64,000 bases of DNA from CF-118 sp035934385 (lineage in GTDB: Bacteria > Chloroflexota > Dormibacteria > Dormibacterales > Dormibacteraceae): assembly GCA_035934385.1 (NCBI GenBank), contig DASYXY010000014.1:137089-201088 (forward strand). Direction: 5' to 3'. Below, piece by piece: positions 1 through 7,060 of this stretch. The stretch's first letter is position 1, and each line of letters opens with the position of its first letter. The position numbers were made by a program, and so were the translations under genes. The notes beneath the pieces were generated by a model. It was not told the DNA's origin. It saw only the letters and a program-made list of their open reading frames with translations, and did no database searches.

Positions 1-293
1 TCGCCCGCTCCGCGGCGGAGGTCGCGGGCATGGCAGCGGAGCTGGCGCTCCACGGCAAGCCCAGCGTGCGTTCCGATGCAGTCGTGGCTCTACACCTGGC
101 TGCGGCCTCGGCACAGGCGAGCGCCGCGACTCTGGCGGCCAACGTTGCCTCGCGGCCCGACGATGCGAAGCTCGCCGAGGTGCGCGAGCTGGCCGCCCGC
201 GCTAGCGAGCTAGCTCGGAAGCAACGCGCTCCAGTCCCCGCAGGTGGTCGCGGTCGTGGTCCAACGCGATCTGCAGGTAGCGCTCCACGGTGA
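1..293 (+). CDS. Methenyl-THF cyclohydrolase / cyclodeaminase-type protein, C-terminal fragment (5' truncated)
   Basis: The reading frame is open from the window edge (codon phase starts at base 3), so only the C-terminus is seen. The visible residues are Ala-rich and helical and contain GKPSVRSDAVVALHLAAASA followed by an N-V stretch. This resembles the C-terminal helices of FchA / formiminotransferase-cyclodeaminase C domains (SDAGVAAxLA...GALLNV). The family converts methenyl-THF to formyl-THF, which fits metF, fhs and the corrinoid operon nearby. The last 25 or so residues are basic and low-complexity and run antisense through the end of the DinB gene, so they are probably a non-conserved tail. 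The assignment rests on a short fragment and could be wrong. Confidence 0.55.
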   Translation, partial: ARSAAEVAGMAAELALHGKPSVRSDAVVALHLAAASAQASAATLAANVASRPDDAKLAEVRELAARASELARKQRAPVPAGGRGRGPTRSAGSAPR

Positions 294-648
294 TGTCCCC
301 GTACGCCTCGTGATGCCCGGTCCGCGCGCGCTCTTCGTCGGATAGACCGCGCACGAAGTCGAGGACACGGCCCCGAGTCTCGGCCCACTCGTCGAGCGCC
401 TCCTCGAGGTGGACGCCGCTGAAATCGGTGTCGTCGTTGTTGTACGTACCGAACTTCGGGTTCTCGCCCGACGCGATCGCGCGGATGCGCGGCTCGAACG
501 CCTCGCGCTCGCTTGCCGCCAGGTGCGCGGCAATGTCGCGCAGCGACCACGCGCCGACTCGGGCCGAGTGGTCGTCAGCCGCCAGCCGGATCATCGCGGC
601 CATCAGCTGCTGGCTGGCCGCCAGCTCGTCGATGAGCGTGTAAGTCAT
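202..648 (-). CDS. DinB-family (DinB_2) four-helix protein
   Basis: 148 aa with the DinB/YfiT-type helical pattern. An N-terminal helix is followed by GAWSLRDIAAHLAASEREAFE, and a C-terminal helix has DHDRDHLRGLERV. His residues in these segments are the usual divalent-metal ligands. The family includes bacillithiol/mycothiol-type thiol transferases and many proteins of unknown role, so no substrate is assigned. The ATG overlaps the stop of the preceding gene by 4 nt (ATGA), making this the last gene of the corrinoid operon. Its 3' end overlaps the convergent cyclohydrolase frame by 92 nt. Confidence 0.8.
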   Translation of the reverse strand: MTYTLIDELAASQQLMAAMIRLAADDHSARVGAWSLRDIAAHLAASEREAFEPRIRAIASGENPKFGTYNNDDTDFSGVHLEEALDEWAETRGRVLDFVRGLSDEERARTGHHEAYGDITVERYLQIALDHDRDHLRGLERVASELAR

Positions 649-932
649 CCTGGATTCATCAGTTTCGCTCGGGGATTCGCGGCATCGAGCTCCGCGATGA
701 TCGCATCAAGCACGTCGCCGGCGGAGCCGCTGCGTTCCTCGATCGGCCCCCAACTCCAGCCATCGAGGTAAGCGTCCATGTCGGTCGAGCCGTCCTTCAT
801 GGCGTATGCGTCGATCGCGGCCTGAAACCTGTCGGGCAGCATGCGCTTGACCTCACCGCCGTCGTCCCAGGCTTTCACCTGGGAGGGAATGTGCTTCCAG
901 AACATCACCTGGTACCTGGCCAATTCGATCAC
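645..932 (-). CDS. Small 'virulence factor' family protein (PF13769-like) of corrinoid methyl-transfer clusters
   Basis: 95 aa from a GTG start chosen because it forms a GTGA overlap with the stop of the DUF1638 gene. The frame is open further upstream, but that part is basic, Pro/Arg-rich and antisense-like. The protein begins VIELARYQVMFWKHIPSQV and has an acidic Trp-rich C-terminal half (YLDGWSWGPIEERSG). This looks like the short family labelled virulence factor, a misleading name. From general knowledge, such genes sit with corrinoid proteins, methyl-THF methyltransferases and DUF1638 genes in aerobic bacteria. The biochemical role is unknown; an accessory part in corrinoid methyl transfer is inferred from context. 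Confidence 0.7.
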   Translation of the reverse strand: MIELARYQVMFWKHIPSQVKAWDDGGEVKRMLPDRFQAAIDAYAMKDGSTDMDAYLDGWSWGPIEERSGSAGDVLDAIIAELDAANPRAKLMNPG

Positions 933-1513
933 GCCTCGACTAACGCGGCAAGCCGGTTTTCCAGCGCGCCCATCCTCACGTCGCGAATCTCGAGCGGCAG
1001 CTCGAGATAAGCCGCGATCGCCGCCGCCCGCGCCGCCAGCAGCTCGCTCGGCGTCTGCCTCAAGTAGAGGACGGCCTCGTAGTTTGCGAACAGCATCTGC
1101 CGGAGGTCTGGATGGCGGTCGAGGCCGAGGCCGCGCACGACGGCGCGCTCGAAGTTGCGCACGAGCCAATCTGTAAGGAAGAACGTGCCCGGGCGCTCTT
1201 CCATGACCTGCTCGAACAGCTCCTCGCCGGCGAACATCTCGTAGCAGTGGGGTCCGTCAAGACGGGCCGCGCCGACCTCGTCGAGCACTGGGTCAAGCCG
1301 GCCCGCGGTTCCGCAGTCTCCGTACACGACGACGAGACGGTCATAGCGCGGCCGTAGCTCACGCAGCTTCGCGCTGAGCTCGGTCACGATGCGGTCGGGG
1401 TAGAGATGCAGGTACGCGGACAGCCCGTGGATGTCGACGTCCCAGCCTCGGCGGTCGGCGATCTCCTTGACCTCGATGCCGAGCGCGCCGCATGTCACTA
1501 GCGCGGTCCTCAT
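929..1513 (-). CDS. DUF1638 family protein
   Basis: 194 aa. It starts MRTALVTCGALGIEVKEIA and carries VVVYGDCGTAG and DGPHCYEMFAG, a Cys/His pattern typical of DUF1638 proteins that could bind metal or a corrinoid. It has no signal peptide or membrane segment, so is probably cytosolic. The ATG overlaps the stop of the upstream ASKHA gene by 4 nt and its own stop overlaps the next start. DUF1638 genes recur in corrinoid-dependent demethylation clusters. The function is unproven; metallochaperone, cobalamin handling or methyl-transfer accessory roles are all possible. Confidence 0.78.
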   Translation of the reverse strand: MRTALVTCGALGIEVKEIADRRGWDVDIHGLSAYLHLYPDRIVTELSAKLRELRPRYDRLVVVYGDCGTAGRLDPVLDEVGAARLDGPHCYEMFAGEELFEQVMEERPGTFFLTDWLVRNFERAVVRGLGLDRHPDLRQMLFANYEAVLYLRQTPSELLAARAAAIAAYLELPLEIRDVRMGALENRLAALVEA

Positions 1514-3336
1514 GACACCCTCTCCAGCATCGGAAACGCCAGCACCTCCACGAACGTGTCGTTGAAATCGGTGCGCCCTGAAAGCTCCACGTACTCGAGA
1601 CGCGATGGCAGCTCGAACGCCACCTGGCGCTCGCGATACGACAGCAGCGCGATCTTCGCGCCCTCACCCGCCGAGTTGCCGACGGCGATGATGCGATCGA
1701 CGTCAACGGGCGGAACAAGGCCGATGATCTTTGCGCTCTCGGGATTCAGGTACGAGCCGAACGATCCGCCGAGGAAGATCTCGTCGACGTCTGACGGCGT
1801 GATCCCGTGGATGTCCATCAGGACCTTGATCCCGGTCGCGATCGAGCCCTTGGCGAACTGCAGCTCGCGGACGTCGCGCTGCGAAAGATAGACGCCGTCC
1901 GCGAGCAGAAATGCGCGCACGCCCTCGACTTCGATGAGCCGATCCGCAAGCGGGTGGTGACCGGCATCTTCGCGCGACTTCATCCGGCCGGAGTGATCCA
2001 GCAGGCCGCACACCAGCAGCTGCGCCACCGCGTCGACCAGGCCGGACCCGCAGATGCCGGCCGGCTTGACGTCGCCACCGATGACCTGCAGCTCCACCTT
2101 GTCGCCCAGGTGCACACCCTCGATGGCGCCGTCGGTGGCGCGCATGCCGCACTTGATCTGGCTGCCCTCGAACGCGGGCCCCGCAGGGGCGGCGGTCGCT
2201 AGGGTTCTCTGAGCGTTCCCGATCACGATCTCGCCGTTGGTGCCGACGTTGACGAACACGCGGAGTTTCTCGTCGCGGGCGATGTTCGTCGCCAGCACGC
2301 CGGCGACGATATCGGAGCCGACGTAGGCGCCTAGCGCCGGCAGCGTCTGGACGTAACCGTGCGGGTGGATGTTCAGACCGACTTCGGCTGCCGGCACCGA
2401 GAGCGGCTCCATGAAAGCAGGCGCGAACGGCATGACCGCGATCGGCGCCGGGTCGATGCCAAACAGCAGGTGCAACATGGTCACGTTGCCGACGACGACG
2501 GCCTCGTATGTGCGGTCGGCGGTGACGCCGGCCTCCGCGTAGAGGCGTCCGACGATCTCGTTCATGGTCTTCACGACGGCCGCCTGCAGCTCGCTGACAG
2601 CATCCGGTCCATTCATGCCGTGGCTGATCCGCGAGATGACGTCCGCCCCGAACGGCGCCTGGCCGTTGAGTGTGGAGCTCACCGCCGCGGCCATGCCAGT
2701 GCGCAGGTTCATCAGCGTGCCGACCAGGGTCGTCGTGCCCACGTCGAAGGCGATGCCGTAGCACTCGCCGGTGGTGTCGCCTGGCTCAACCGCCACGAGT
2801 CGTTCGCCGGCAAGCACAGCGGTGACCTTGAACTCCGCTCCTCGCAGCACGGCGGGCAGCGATCGCAGCACCGGCACGCCGGCCGTCATGTCGTGGCCCT
2901 CGGCTTCCAGCGCGTCGTGCAGCCGAGCCAGGTCGCTGCGCTGGTCGTGCAGCGTCGGCGGCTCGAGCTCGGCGTAAACCTTGCGGACGTTGGGGTCGAG
3001 GATCACGAGCCGGCCCAGGCCCATCGTCGCGGCCTTCGGCACTCGCAGCAGCTGCGGCACTTCGCACGTCATGTCGTCGTGGATGTGCGCCTGGCATGAC
3101 AGCCGCCAGCCGGCGGCGATCTCGTCCTGGCGCAGCTCGCGGTGATCCGCGTCGGTGATCTCCGTGGGCTTGCCGACGATGCGCACCTTGCACTTGCCGC
3201 ACGTGCCGCGGCCGCCGCAGGTGGAGTCGATCGGCAGGCCGATCCAGTGCGCGGCGCTGAAGAGGGTGGTGCCGGGAGGAACCCTCGTCGACCGGTCGAA
3301 GGGGAGGTAGGTCACCTCCAGCTTCCGCTGGATCAC
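1510..3336 (-). CDS. RamA-like corrinoid-protein reductive activase, [2Fe-2S] ferredoxin + ASKHA (DUF4445) domains
   Basis: 608 aa from a GTG that overlaps the methyltransferase stop (GTGA). An N-terminal plant-type ferredoxin domain has Cys40, Cys46, Cys49 and Cys81 (C-x5-C-x2-C...C) for a [2Fe-2S] cluster. It is followed by a linker and an ASKHA-type ATPase fold with FDVGTTTLVGTLMN near residue 190-210 and GTNGEIVIG further on. Proteins of this family (RamA, the ASKHA reactivases) use ATP and an electron to reduce inactive Co(II) corrinoid back to Co(I). Adjacency to the corrinoid protein and methyl-THF methyltransferase supports this role here. The Fe-S type differs from methanogen RamA, which carries [4Fe-4S] clusters. 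Confidence 0.85.
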   Translation of the reverse strand: MIQRKLEVTYLPFDRSTRVPPGTTLFSAAHWIGLPIDSTCGGRGTCGKCKVRIVGKPTEITDADHRELRQDEIAAGWRLSCQAHIHDDMTCEVPQLLRVPKAATMGLGRLVILDPNVRKVYAELEPPTLHDQRSDLARLHDALEAEGHDMTAGVPVLRSLPAVLRGAEFKVTAVLAGERLVAVEPGDTTGECYGIAFDVGTTTLVGTLMNLRTGMAAAVSSTLNGQAPFGADVISRISHGMNGPDAVSELQAAVVKTMNEIVGRLYAEAGVTADRTYEAVVVGNVTMLHLLFGIDPAPIAVMPFAPAFMEPLSVPAAEVGLNIHPHGYVQTLPALGAYVGSDIVAGVLATNIARDEKLRVFVNVGTNGEIVIGNAQRTLATAAPAGPAFEGSQIKCGMRATDGAIEGVHLGDKVELQVIGGDVKPAGICGSGLVDAVAQLLVCGLLDHSGRMKSREDAGHHPLADRLIEVEGVRAFLLADGVYLSQRDVRELQFAKGSIATGIKVLMDIHGITPSDVDEIFLGGSFGSYLNPESAKIIGLVPPVDVDRIIAVGNSAGEGAKIALLSYRERQVAFELPSRLEYVELSGRTDFNDTFVEVLAFPMLERVS

Positions 3337-4208
3337 GAGGGGCCGCTCCTCGCCGACAACTCGGCCTGCTCGGCGCGATGGGCGCTGATCCACTTCATCG
3401 CGTACTCGTCGTGTCCGAGCAGAAGGTCTGAGGCGAGCACGCCGCGGCGCACCTCCTGGACCAATGGGTTCGTGATCGCGCAGGTGAGGCCCGCATACAT
3501 CGCGACCGGTAGGAAGGCGGCGTTCACCGTGGGCCGGTCGGGCAGGCCGAACGAGACGTTGGACGCGCCGCACGTCATGTTGCTGCCGAGCTCGTCGCGG
3601 ATGAGCCTCATGGTCGCCAGCGTCACCTGGCCGGCCATGGGGTCGGCGGCAACCGTCATCGCGATCGGGTCGATGATCACGTCCTGCTGCGGGATGCCGT
3701 GGTCGGCGGCGCGCTCGATGATCCGGCGCGCCAGCGCGAGCCGTTCCTCCGGAACCATCGAGATTCCCGTCTCGTCGTTGGCCATGCCGATCACCGCGGC
3801 GCCGTGCTTCTTGACCAGCGGCAGGATGCGCTCCATGCGCTCTTCCTCCGCGGTCACCGAGTTCACGAGCGCCTTGCCTTGATAGGCGGACAGCCCCGCC
3901 TCGAGTGCCTCTACGACGGAGGAGTCGATGCACACAGGGACCTCGGTCACCTCGCACACCGCCCTGATGGCCGCCACCAGGAGCGAAGGTTCGTCGGCCA
4001 TCGGGATGCCGGCGTTGATGTCGAGCATGTGCGCGCCGGCGCCGACCTGCGCGATGGCGTCCGCGCGGACGCGGTCCATGCGCCCTTCACGCATTTCGGC
4101 GGCGAGCACCTTGCGGCCCGTGGGGTTGATGCGCTCCCCAATGATCACGAAGGGGCGGTCGATGGAGACGACGACCTCGCGCAAGGGCGAGGAGAGAACT
4201 GTGTCCAA
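3333..4208 (-). CDS. Methyltetrahydrofolate:corrinoid methyltransferase (pterin-binding TIM barrel)
   Basis: 291 aa. Pterin-binding-domain landmarks are visible: GERINPTGRKV, HMLDINAGI, IGMANDETGI and GASNVSFGLPDR with the Asn used for pterin binding. It is the size of the stand-alone MeTr/MtvA/AcsE-type enzymes and lacks the other MetH modules. It transfers a methyl group between the corrinoid protein encoded 4 nt upstream and tetrahydrofolate. In an aerobe with metF and fhs nearby the likely direction is methyl-corrinoid to methyl-THF. The gene is coupled to the downstream activase by a 4-nt overlap. Confidence 0.88.
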   Translation of the reverse strand: MDTVLSSPLREVVVSIDRPFVIIGERINPTGRKVLAAEMREGRMDRVRADAIAQVGAGAHMLDINAGIPMADEPSLLVAAIRAVCEVTEVPVCIDSSVVEALEAGLSAYQGKALVNSVTAEEERMERILPLVKKHGAAVIGMANDETGISMVPEERLALARRIIERAADHGIPQQDVIIDPIAMTVAADPMAGQVTLATMRLIRDELGSNMTCGASNVSFGLPDRPTVNAAFLPVAMYAGLTCAITNPLVQEVRRGVLASDLLLGHDEYAMKWISAHRAEQAELSARSGPS

Positions 4209-4212
4209 CCAG

Positions 4213-4935
4213 CTATCCCTTGCGCAGGGTCTCGTCGATCTTCATGACCGCCTGCTCGAGCGCGCGCGCGCCCTGCGACTGTCCGCTGCGGTCGCCAACC
4301 AGCTCCTTCGCCATCCGGGTCGCCATCGATGCGTCGGGCGCGTAGCTGTCGGCGCCGACGTGCTTTGCGTACTCCTGCGTGACCGGCGCGCCGCCGACCG
4401 CTACGTGCACCTTGTCGCGCAGCCCTGCTTTCTGCAGCGCCTCGATGTTGGCCTTGAACATCGGCATCGTCGTCGTGAGAAACGCCGAGAAGCCGACGAT
4501 GTCGGGCTCGTGCTTCTGCACGGCCTCCACGAACTTCTCCGGCGGCGTGTTGACCCCCAGGTCGTAGACCTCGAAGCCCGCGCCCTCGAGCATGATCACG
4601 CACAGGTTCTTGCCGATGTCGTGGATGTCGCCCTTCACGGTGCCGATGACGTAGCGGCCGACGGGCTGGGCTCCGGTCTCCGCGATCAGCGGACGGAGGA
4701 TCACGAGAGCGCCCTGCATCGCTCGGGCGGCGATCAGCATCTCGGGGACGAAGAAGTCGCCCTTCTCGAAACGCCGCCCGACCTCTTCGAGCGACGGGAT
4801 CAACGCCTTGAACAGGATGTCCATGGGGTCCATGTGGAGGGAAAGGGCCTCCTCGGTGAGCGCCTTCACCTCAGGCGCGTGCCCGTTGAGCGTGTGCTCG
4901 AAAAGCTCCGCGCGGATCTCCTCTTCACGGCTCAT
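4213..4935 (-). CDS. Corrinoid (B12-binding) methyl-carrier protein
   Basis: 240 aa. The N-terminal four-helix cap (B12-binding_2, residues about 5-90) is followed by a Rossmann B12-binding domain with GDIHDIGKN (Asp103, His105, Gly108), the base-off/His-on cobalt motif. This is the MtxC/MttC-like methyl carrier between a substrate methyltransferase and the methyl-THF enzyme. The start at 4935 is preceded by a GGAGG ribosome-binding site; upstream in-frame codons lie in the promoter. It is the first gene of the operon ending at 202. Candidate promoter elements on the minus strand (TGTTGG, 17 nt, TATGCT) overlap the inverted repeat shared with the IclR gene. Confidence 0.9.
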   Translation of the reverse strand: MSREEEIRAELFEHTLNGHAPEVKALTEEALSLHMDPMDILFKALIPSLEEVGRRFEKGDFFVPEMLIAARAMQGALVILRPLIAETGAQPVGRYVIGTVKGDIHDIGKNLCVIMLEGAGFEVYDLGVNTPPEKFVEAVQKHEPDIVGFSAFLTTTMPMFKANIEALQKAGLRDKVHVAVGGAPVTQEYAKHVGADSYAPDASMATRMAKELVGDRSGQSQGARALEQAVMKIDETLRKG

Positions 4936-4965
4936 GGCGGCGGACCTCCAGGTTGGGCTCCGCCC

Positions 4966-4994
4966 AGCATACTCGTGTTGCGCATAGCCCAACA
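4966..4994 (-). promoter_or_regulatory. Candidate promoter of the corrinoid operon with overlapping 19-bp inverted repeat
   Basis: On the minus strand TGTTGG (4994-4989), a 17-nt spacer and TATGCT (4971-4966) form a plausible sigma-70-type promoter upstream of the corrinoid protein gene. The inverted repeat TGTTGCGC-ATA-GCCCAACA (4976-4994, arms matching 7 of 8) covers the -35 and spacer. This would allow direct repression or ligand-controlled activation by the adjacent IclR protein. Inferred by eye. Confidence 0.5.
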
Positions 4995-5029
4995 GATGCT
5001 CAGAGCCCAACAGGAGTATTGTGTTGCGC
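4976..5029. promoter_or_regulatory. Compound operator between corrinoid operon and IclR gene
   Basis: Four related half-sites lie in 54 bp: TGTTGCGC (4976-4983), GCCCAACAG (4987-4995), GCCCAACAG again (5005-5013) and TGTTGCGC again (5022-5029). The two inner copies are exact direct repeats and the two outer copies are exact direct repeats; each outer/inner pair is inverted. This symmetric array is the kind of site bound by IclR dimers or tetramers. The last half-site ends 1 nt before the IclR start codon, so it would also autoregulate. Confidence 0.65.
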
Positions 5030-5030
5030 C

Positions 5031-5840
5031 ATGAGCAACGGCGAGCCGGGGCGCGACGCCGGGGTCATCCAGTCTGTCGACCGCGCGGTGGCGATCCTAG
5101 ACGTGCTGGCTGCCGCAGGCTGGAAGGCTGGGGCCGAGGTGGCCCGCGACCTGGGCGTACACCGCTCCACCGCGCTGCGCCTGCTGGCGACCCTGGAGCG
5201 CCATGGCCTGGTCGAGCGCGACCAGCGCACCGCCAAGTACCGGCTCGGCGGACGCCTCGTGCAGCTGGCCAGCGCGGTCCGCGGCGAGGCCGACCTCAGG
5301 CTCGCCGGACGTCCGGTGTGCGAGGCGCTCGCACGCACCGTCGGCGAGACGGTCACGCTCGACGTCCTCGATGGTGACGTGATCGTGCCCGTCGAGCAGG
5401 CGACGGGCTCGACGTCGGTTGTGACCATCAACTGGCTTGGCACGCGTTCGCCCGCACACTGCGCCGCAAGCGGCAAGGTCCTCCTCGCGTTCGGCCCCGA
5501 GGCCGTCCGTTCGCGATTCCTGGCCGGCCCGCTGGAGCGGCGCACGCCGCGTACGGTCGTCGACCGCGCGCAACTGGAGTCGCAGCTCGACGCGGCGAAA
5601 TCGGCCGGCTACGCGCGCACGACGGAGGAGCTCGAGGTCGGCCTGAGCGCCATCGCGGCGCCGGTCCGCGCGCTTGCGGGAGACGTGGTCGCCGCGCTCG
5701 ACGTCAGCGGCCCGGCCCACCGATTCGACGACGCCTCGATTCCACAGATGGTCGCGCGCACGCGCGAGGCCGCCGACGAGCTGTCGCGCCGGCTGGGCTA
5801 CAGGGCGCAGGCCACGGCCCGGGACATCCCCAAGACTTAA
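5031..5840 (+). CDS. IclR-family transcriptional regulator
   Basis: 269 aa. An N-terminal winged helix-turn-helix (about residues 12-75: SVDRAVAILDVLA ... GVHRSTALRLLATLERHGLV) is followed by the IclR effector-binding GAF-like domain with GTRSPAHCAASGKVLLA and a C-terminal ELEVGLSAIAAPV. ATG 5031 is chosen because the region upstream holds the operator, and TATTGT lies 8 nt before it, suggesting a leaderless transcript. It is divergent from the corrinoid operon and upstream of the ABC importer. It is the probable local regulator of one or both; the ligand is unknown. Confidence 0.9.
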   Translation: MSNGEPGRDAGVIQSVDRAVAILDVLAAAGWKAGAEVARDLGVHRSTALRLLATLERHGLVERDQRTAKYRLGGRLVQLASAVRGEADLRLAGRPVCEALARTVGETVTLDVLDGDVIVPVEQATGSTSVVTINWLGTRSPAHCAASGKVLLAFGPEAVRSRFLAGPLERRTPRTVVDRAQLESQLDAAKSAGYARTTEELEVGLSAIAAPVRALAGDVVAALDVSGPAHRFDDASIPQMVARTREAADELSRRLGYRAQATARDIPKT

Positions 5841-5872
5841 CCGATCCTTCCCCGGGGCTCCCCCATCCTTTC

Positions 5873-5904
5873 TTGCGCCACGGCCGGGGCTGGCGCAATA
5901 TAGC
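5873..5904 (+). promoter_or_regulatory. Inverted repeat and -10-like element upstream of ABC importer operon
   Basis: TTGCGCC (5873-5879) and GGCGCAA (5892-5898) form a perfect 7-bp inverted repeat with a 12-bp spacer, followed by TATAGC (5899-5904). The left arm shares TTGCGCC with the IclR operator half-site at 5023-5029 and the base after it. This hints that the same regulator may control the importer. It lies in the 122-bp gap between the regulator and the binding-protein gene. Confidence 0.4.
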
Positions 5905-5962
5905 CGGTGCCCGACTGGGCGCCCTGCCTGCAGCCACTCGTCACTGGGGAGAGTTGAAGGGT

Positions 5963-7060
5963 ATGAACTGGCATCGGTTCCATCGTCTGGTTTTCGCCGC
6001 CGCGACGGTGCTCGTCGTGGCCGCCTGCGGTTCCTCGTCGACCGCGGGTGCCACCGACTGGTCCACGCAGACGTCTGCCTCCGGCGGCGGCGGCATGGAT
6101 GCGCTTGTGGCGGCGGCCAAGGCCGAGGGCAAGCTGACGGTCATCGCCCTCCCGCCCGACTGGGCGAACTACGGCGCCATCATCAGTGGCTTCAAGGCCA
6201 AGTACGGCATCGACATCACCTCACTCAACCCGAACGGCAGCAGCCAGGACGAGGTCAACGCTTTCGACGGCACCAGCCGCGCGCCTGACGTTGTCGACGT
6301 CGGCCTTGCGGTCGCGCTTGCGAACGCGGACAAGTTCGCGCCGTACCAGGTGAAGGAATGGAACGACATCCCCACCGGCGCCAAGGAAGCGTCGGGCAAG
6401 TGGTACAACGACTACGGCGGCTACATGGGCATCGGCTACGACTCGAGCAAGGTGCCCACGATCACCTCGGTCCAGGACCTGCTCGGCTCGGCGTTCAAGA
6501 GCAAGGTCGCGCTGGCTGGAGACCCCACCAAGTCGAACCAGGGCCTTAACGGCGTGATCATGGCTTCCGTCGCCAACGGCGGGTCGCTCGACGACGTGAG
6601 CAAGGGCGTCGACTTCTTCCACCAGCTCAAGCAGAAGGGCAACTACGTGCCGGTCGTCGGCACCGCCGCCACCGTGAAGTCGGGCCAGACGCCCGTGCTT
6701 TTCGAGTGGGACTACCTGTCCGCGTCGCACGGCAAGGACGTGTCGACATGGAAGATCTTCGTGCCCGGCAACGCAATCATCGGCGGCTACTACAGCCAGG
6801 CGATCAACAAGCAGGCCCCGCACCCGGCCGCCGCGCGGCTGTGGGAGGAGTACCTGTACTCGGACGAGGGCCAGAACCTCTGGCTGAAGGGCGGAGCGCG
6901 TCCCGTGCGCCAGGCGGCGATGACCTCCGCCGGCACGATCGACACCGCGGCCGCGGCCGCGCTGCCCGCGGTCTCGGGCACGCCTCAGGTCCCGAGCGGT
7001 GACCAGACCTCCAAGGCGTCCACGTACGTGCAGGCCAACTGGTCGGCGGCCGTCGCTTGA
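5963..7060 (+). CDS. ABC importer substrate-binding lipoprotein (PotD/SBP_bac-like)
   Basis: 365 aa. A signal peptide ends in lipobox VAAC with Cys22, followed by a Ser/Gly-rich linker and a periplasmic-binding fold (GKLTVIALPPDWANYGAI near residue 55; later VVDVGLAVALANADKF, GGYMGIGYDSSKVP). This is the group binding polyamines, iron, thiamine, 2-aminoethylphosphonate or similar ligands, and the sequence alone does not name the substrate. The start at 5963 is the only ATG giving a proper signal peptide. First gene of a five-gene set: binding protein, two permeases, ATPase, phosphoesterase. Confidence 0.88.
   Translation: MNWHRFHRLVFAAATVLVVAACGSSSTAGATDWSTQTSASGGGGMDALVAAAKAEGKLTVIALPPDWANYGAIISGFKAKYGIDITSLNPNGSSQDEVNAFDGTSRAPDVVDVGLAVALANADKFAPYQVKEWNDIPTGAKEASGKWYNDYGGYMGIGYDSSKVPTITSVQDLLGSAFKSKVALAGDPTKSNQGLNGVIMASVANGGSLDDVSKGVDFFHQLKQKGNYVPVVGTAATVKSGQTPVLFEWDYLSASHGKDVSTWKIFVPGNAIIGGYYSQAINKQAPHPAAARLWEEYLYSDEGQNLWLKGGARPVRQAAMTSAGTIDTAAAAALPAVSGTPQVPSGDQTSKASTYVQANWSAAVA

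Noticed and set aside
645..1169. Long version of the small corrinoid-cluster gene (174 codons)
   Set aside because: The extra N-terminal 79 residues are Pro/Arg-rich and antisense-like and lie over the DUF1638 gene; the GTGA overlap at 932 gives a clean start.
2359..3099. 246-codon plus-strand frame inside the activase gene
   Set aside because: His/Arg-rich shadow of the well-supported minus-strand gene.
1510..3957. 815-codon form of the ferredoxin-ASKHA gene
   Set aside because: The first 207 codons overlap the methyltransferase gene and look like shadow translation; GTG 3336 forms a 4-nt overlap and begins the ferredoxin domain.
4987..5013. GCCCAACAG direct repeat as a mobile-element or attachment-site signature
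   Set aside because: It is part of the symmetric operator array between divergent regulated genes, with no recombinase nearby.
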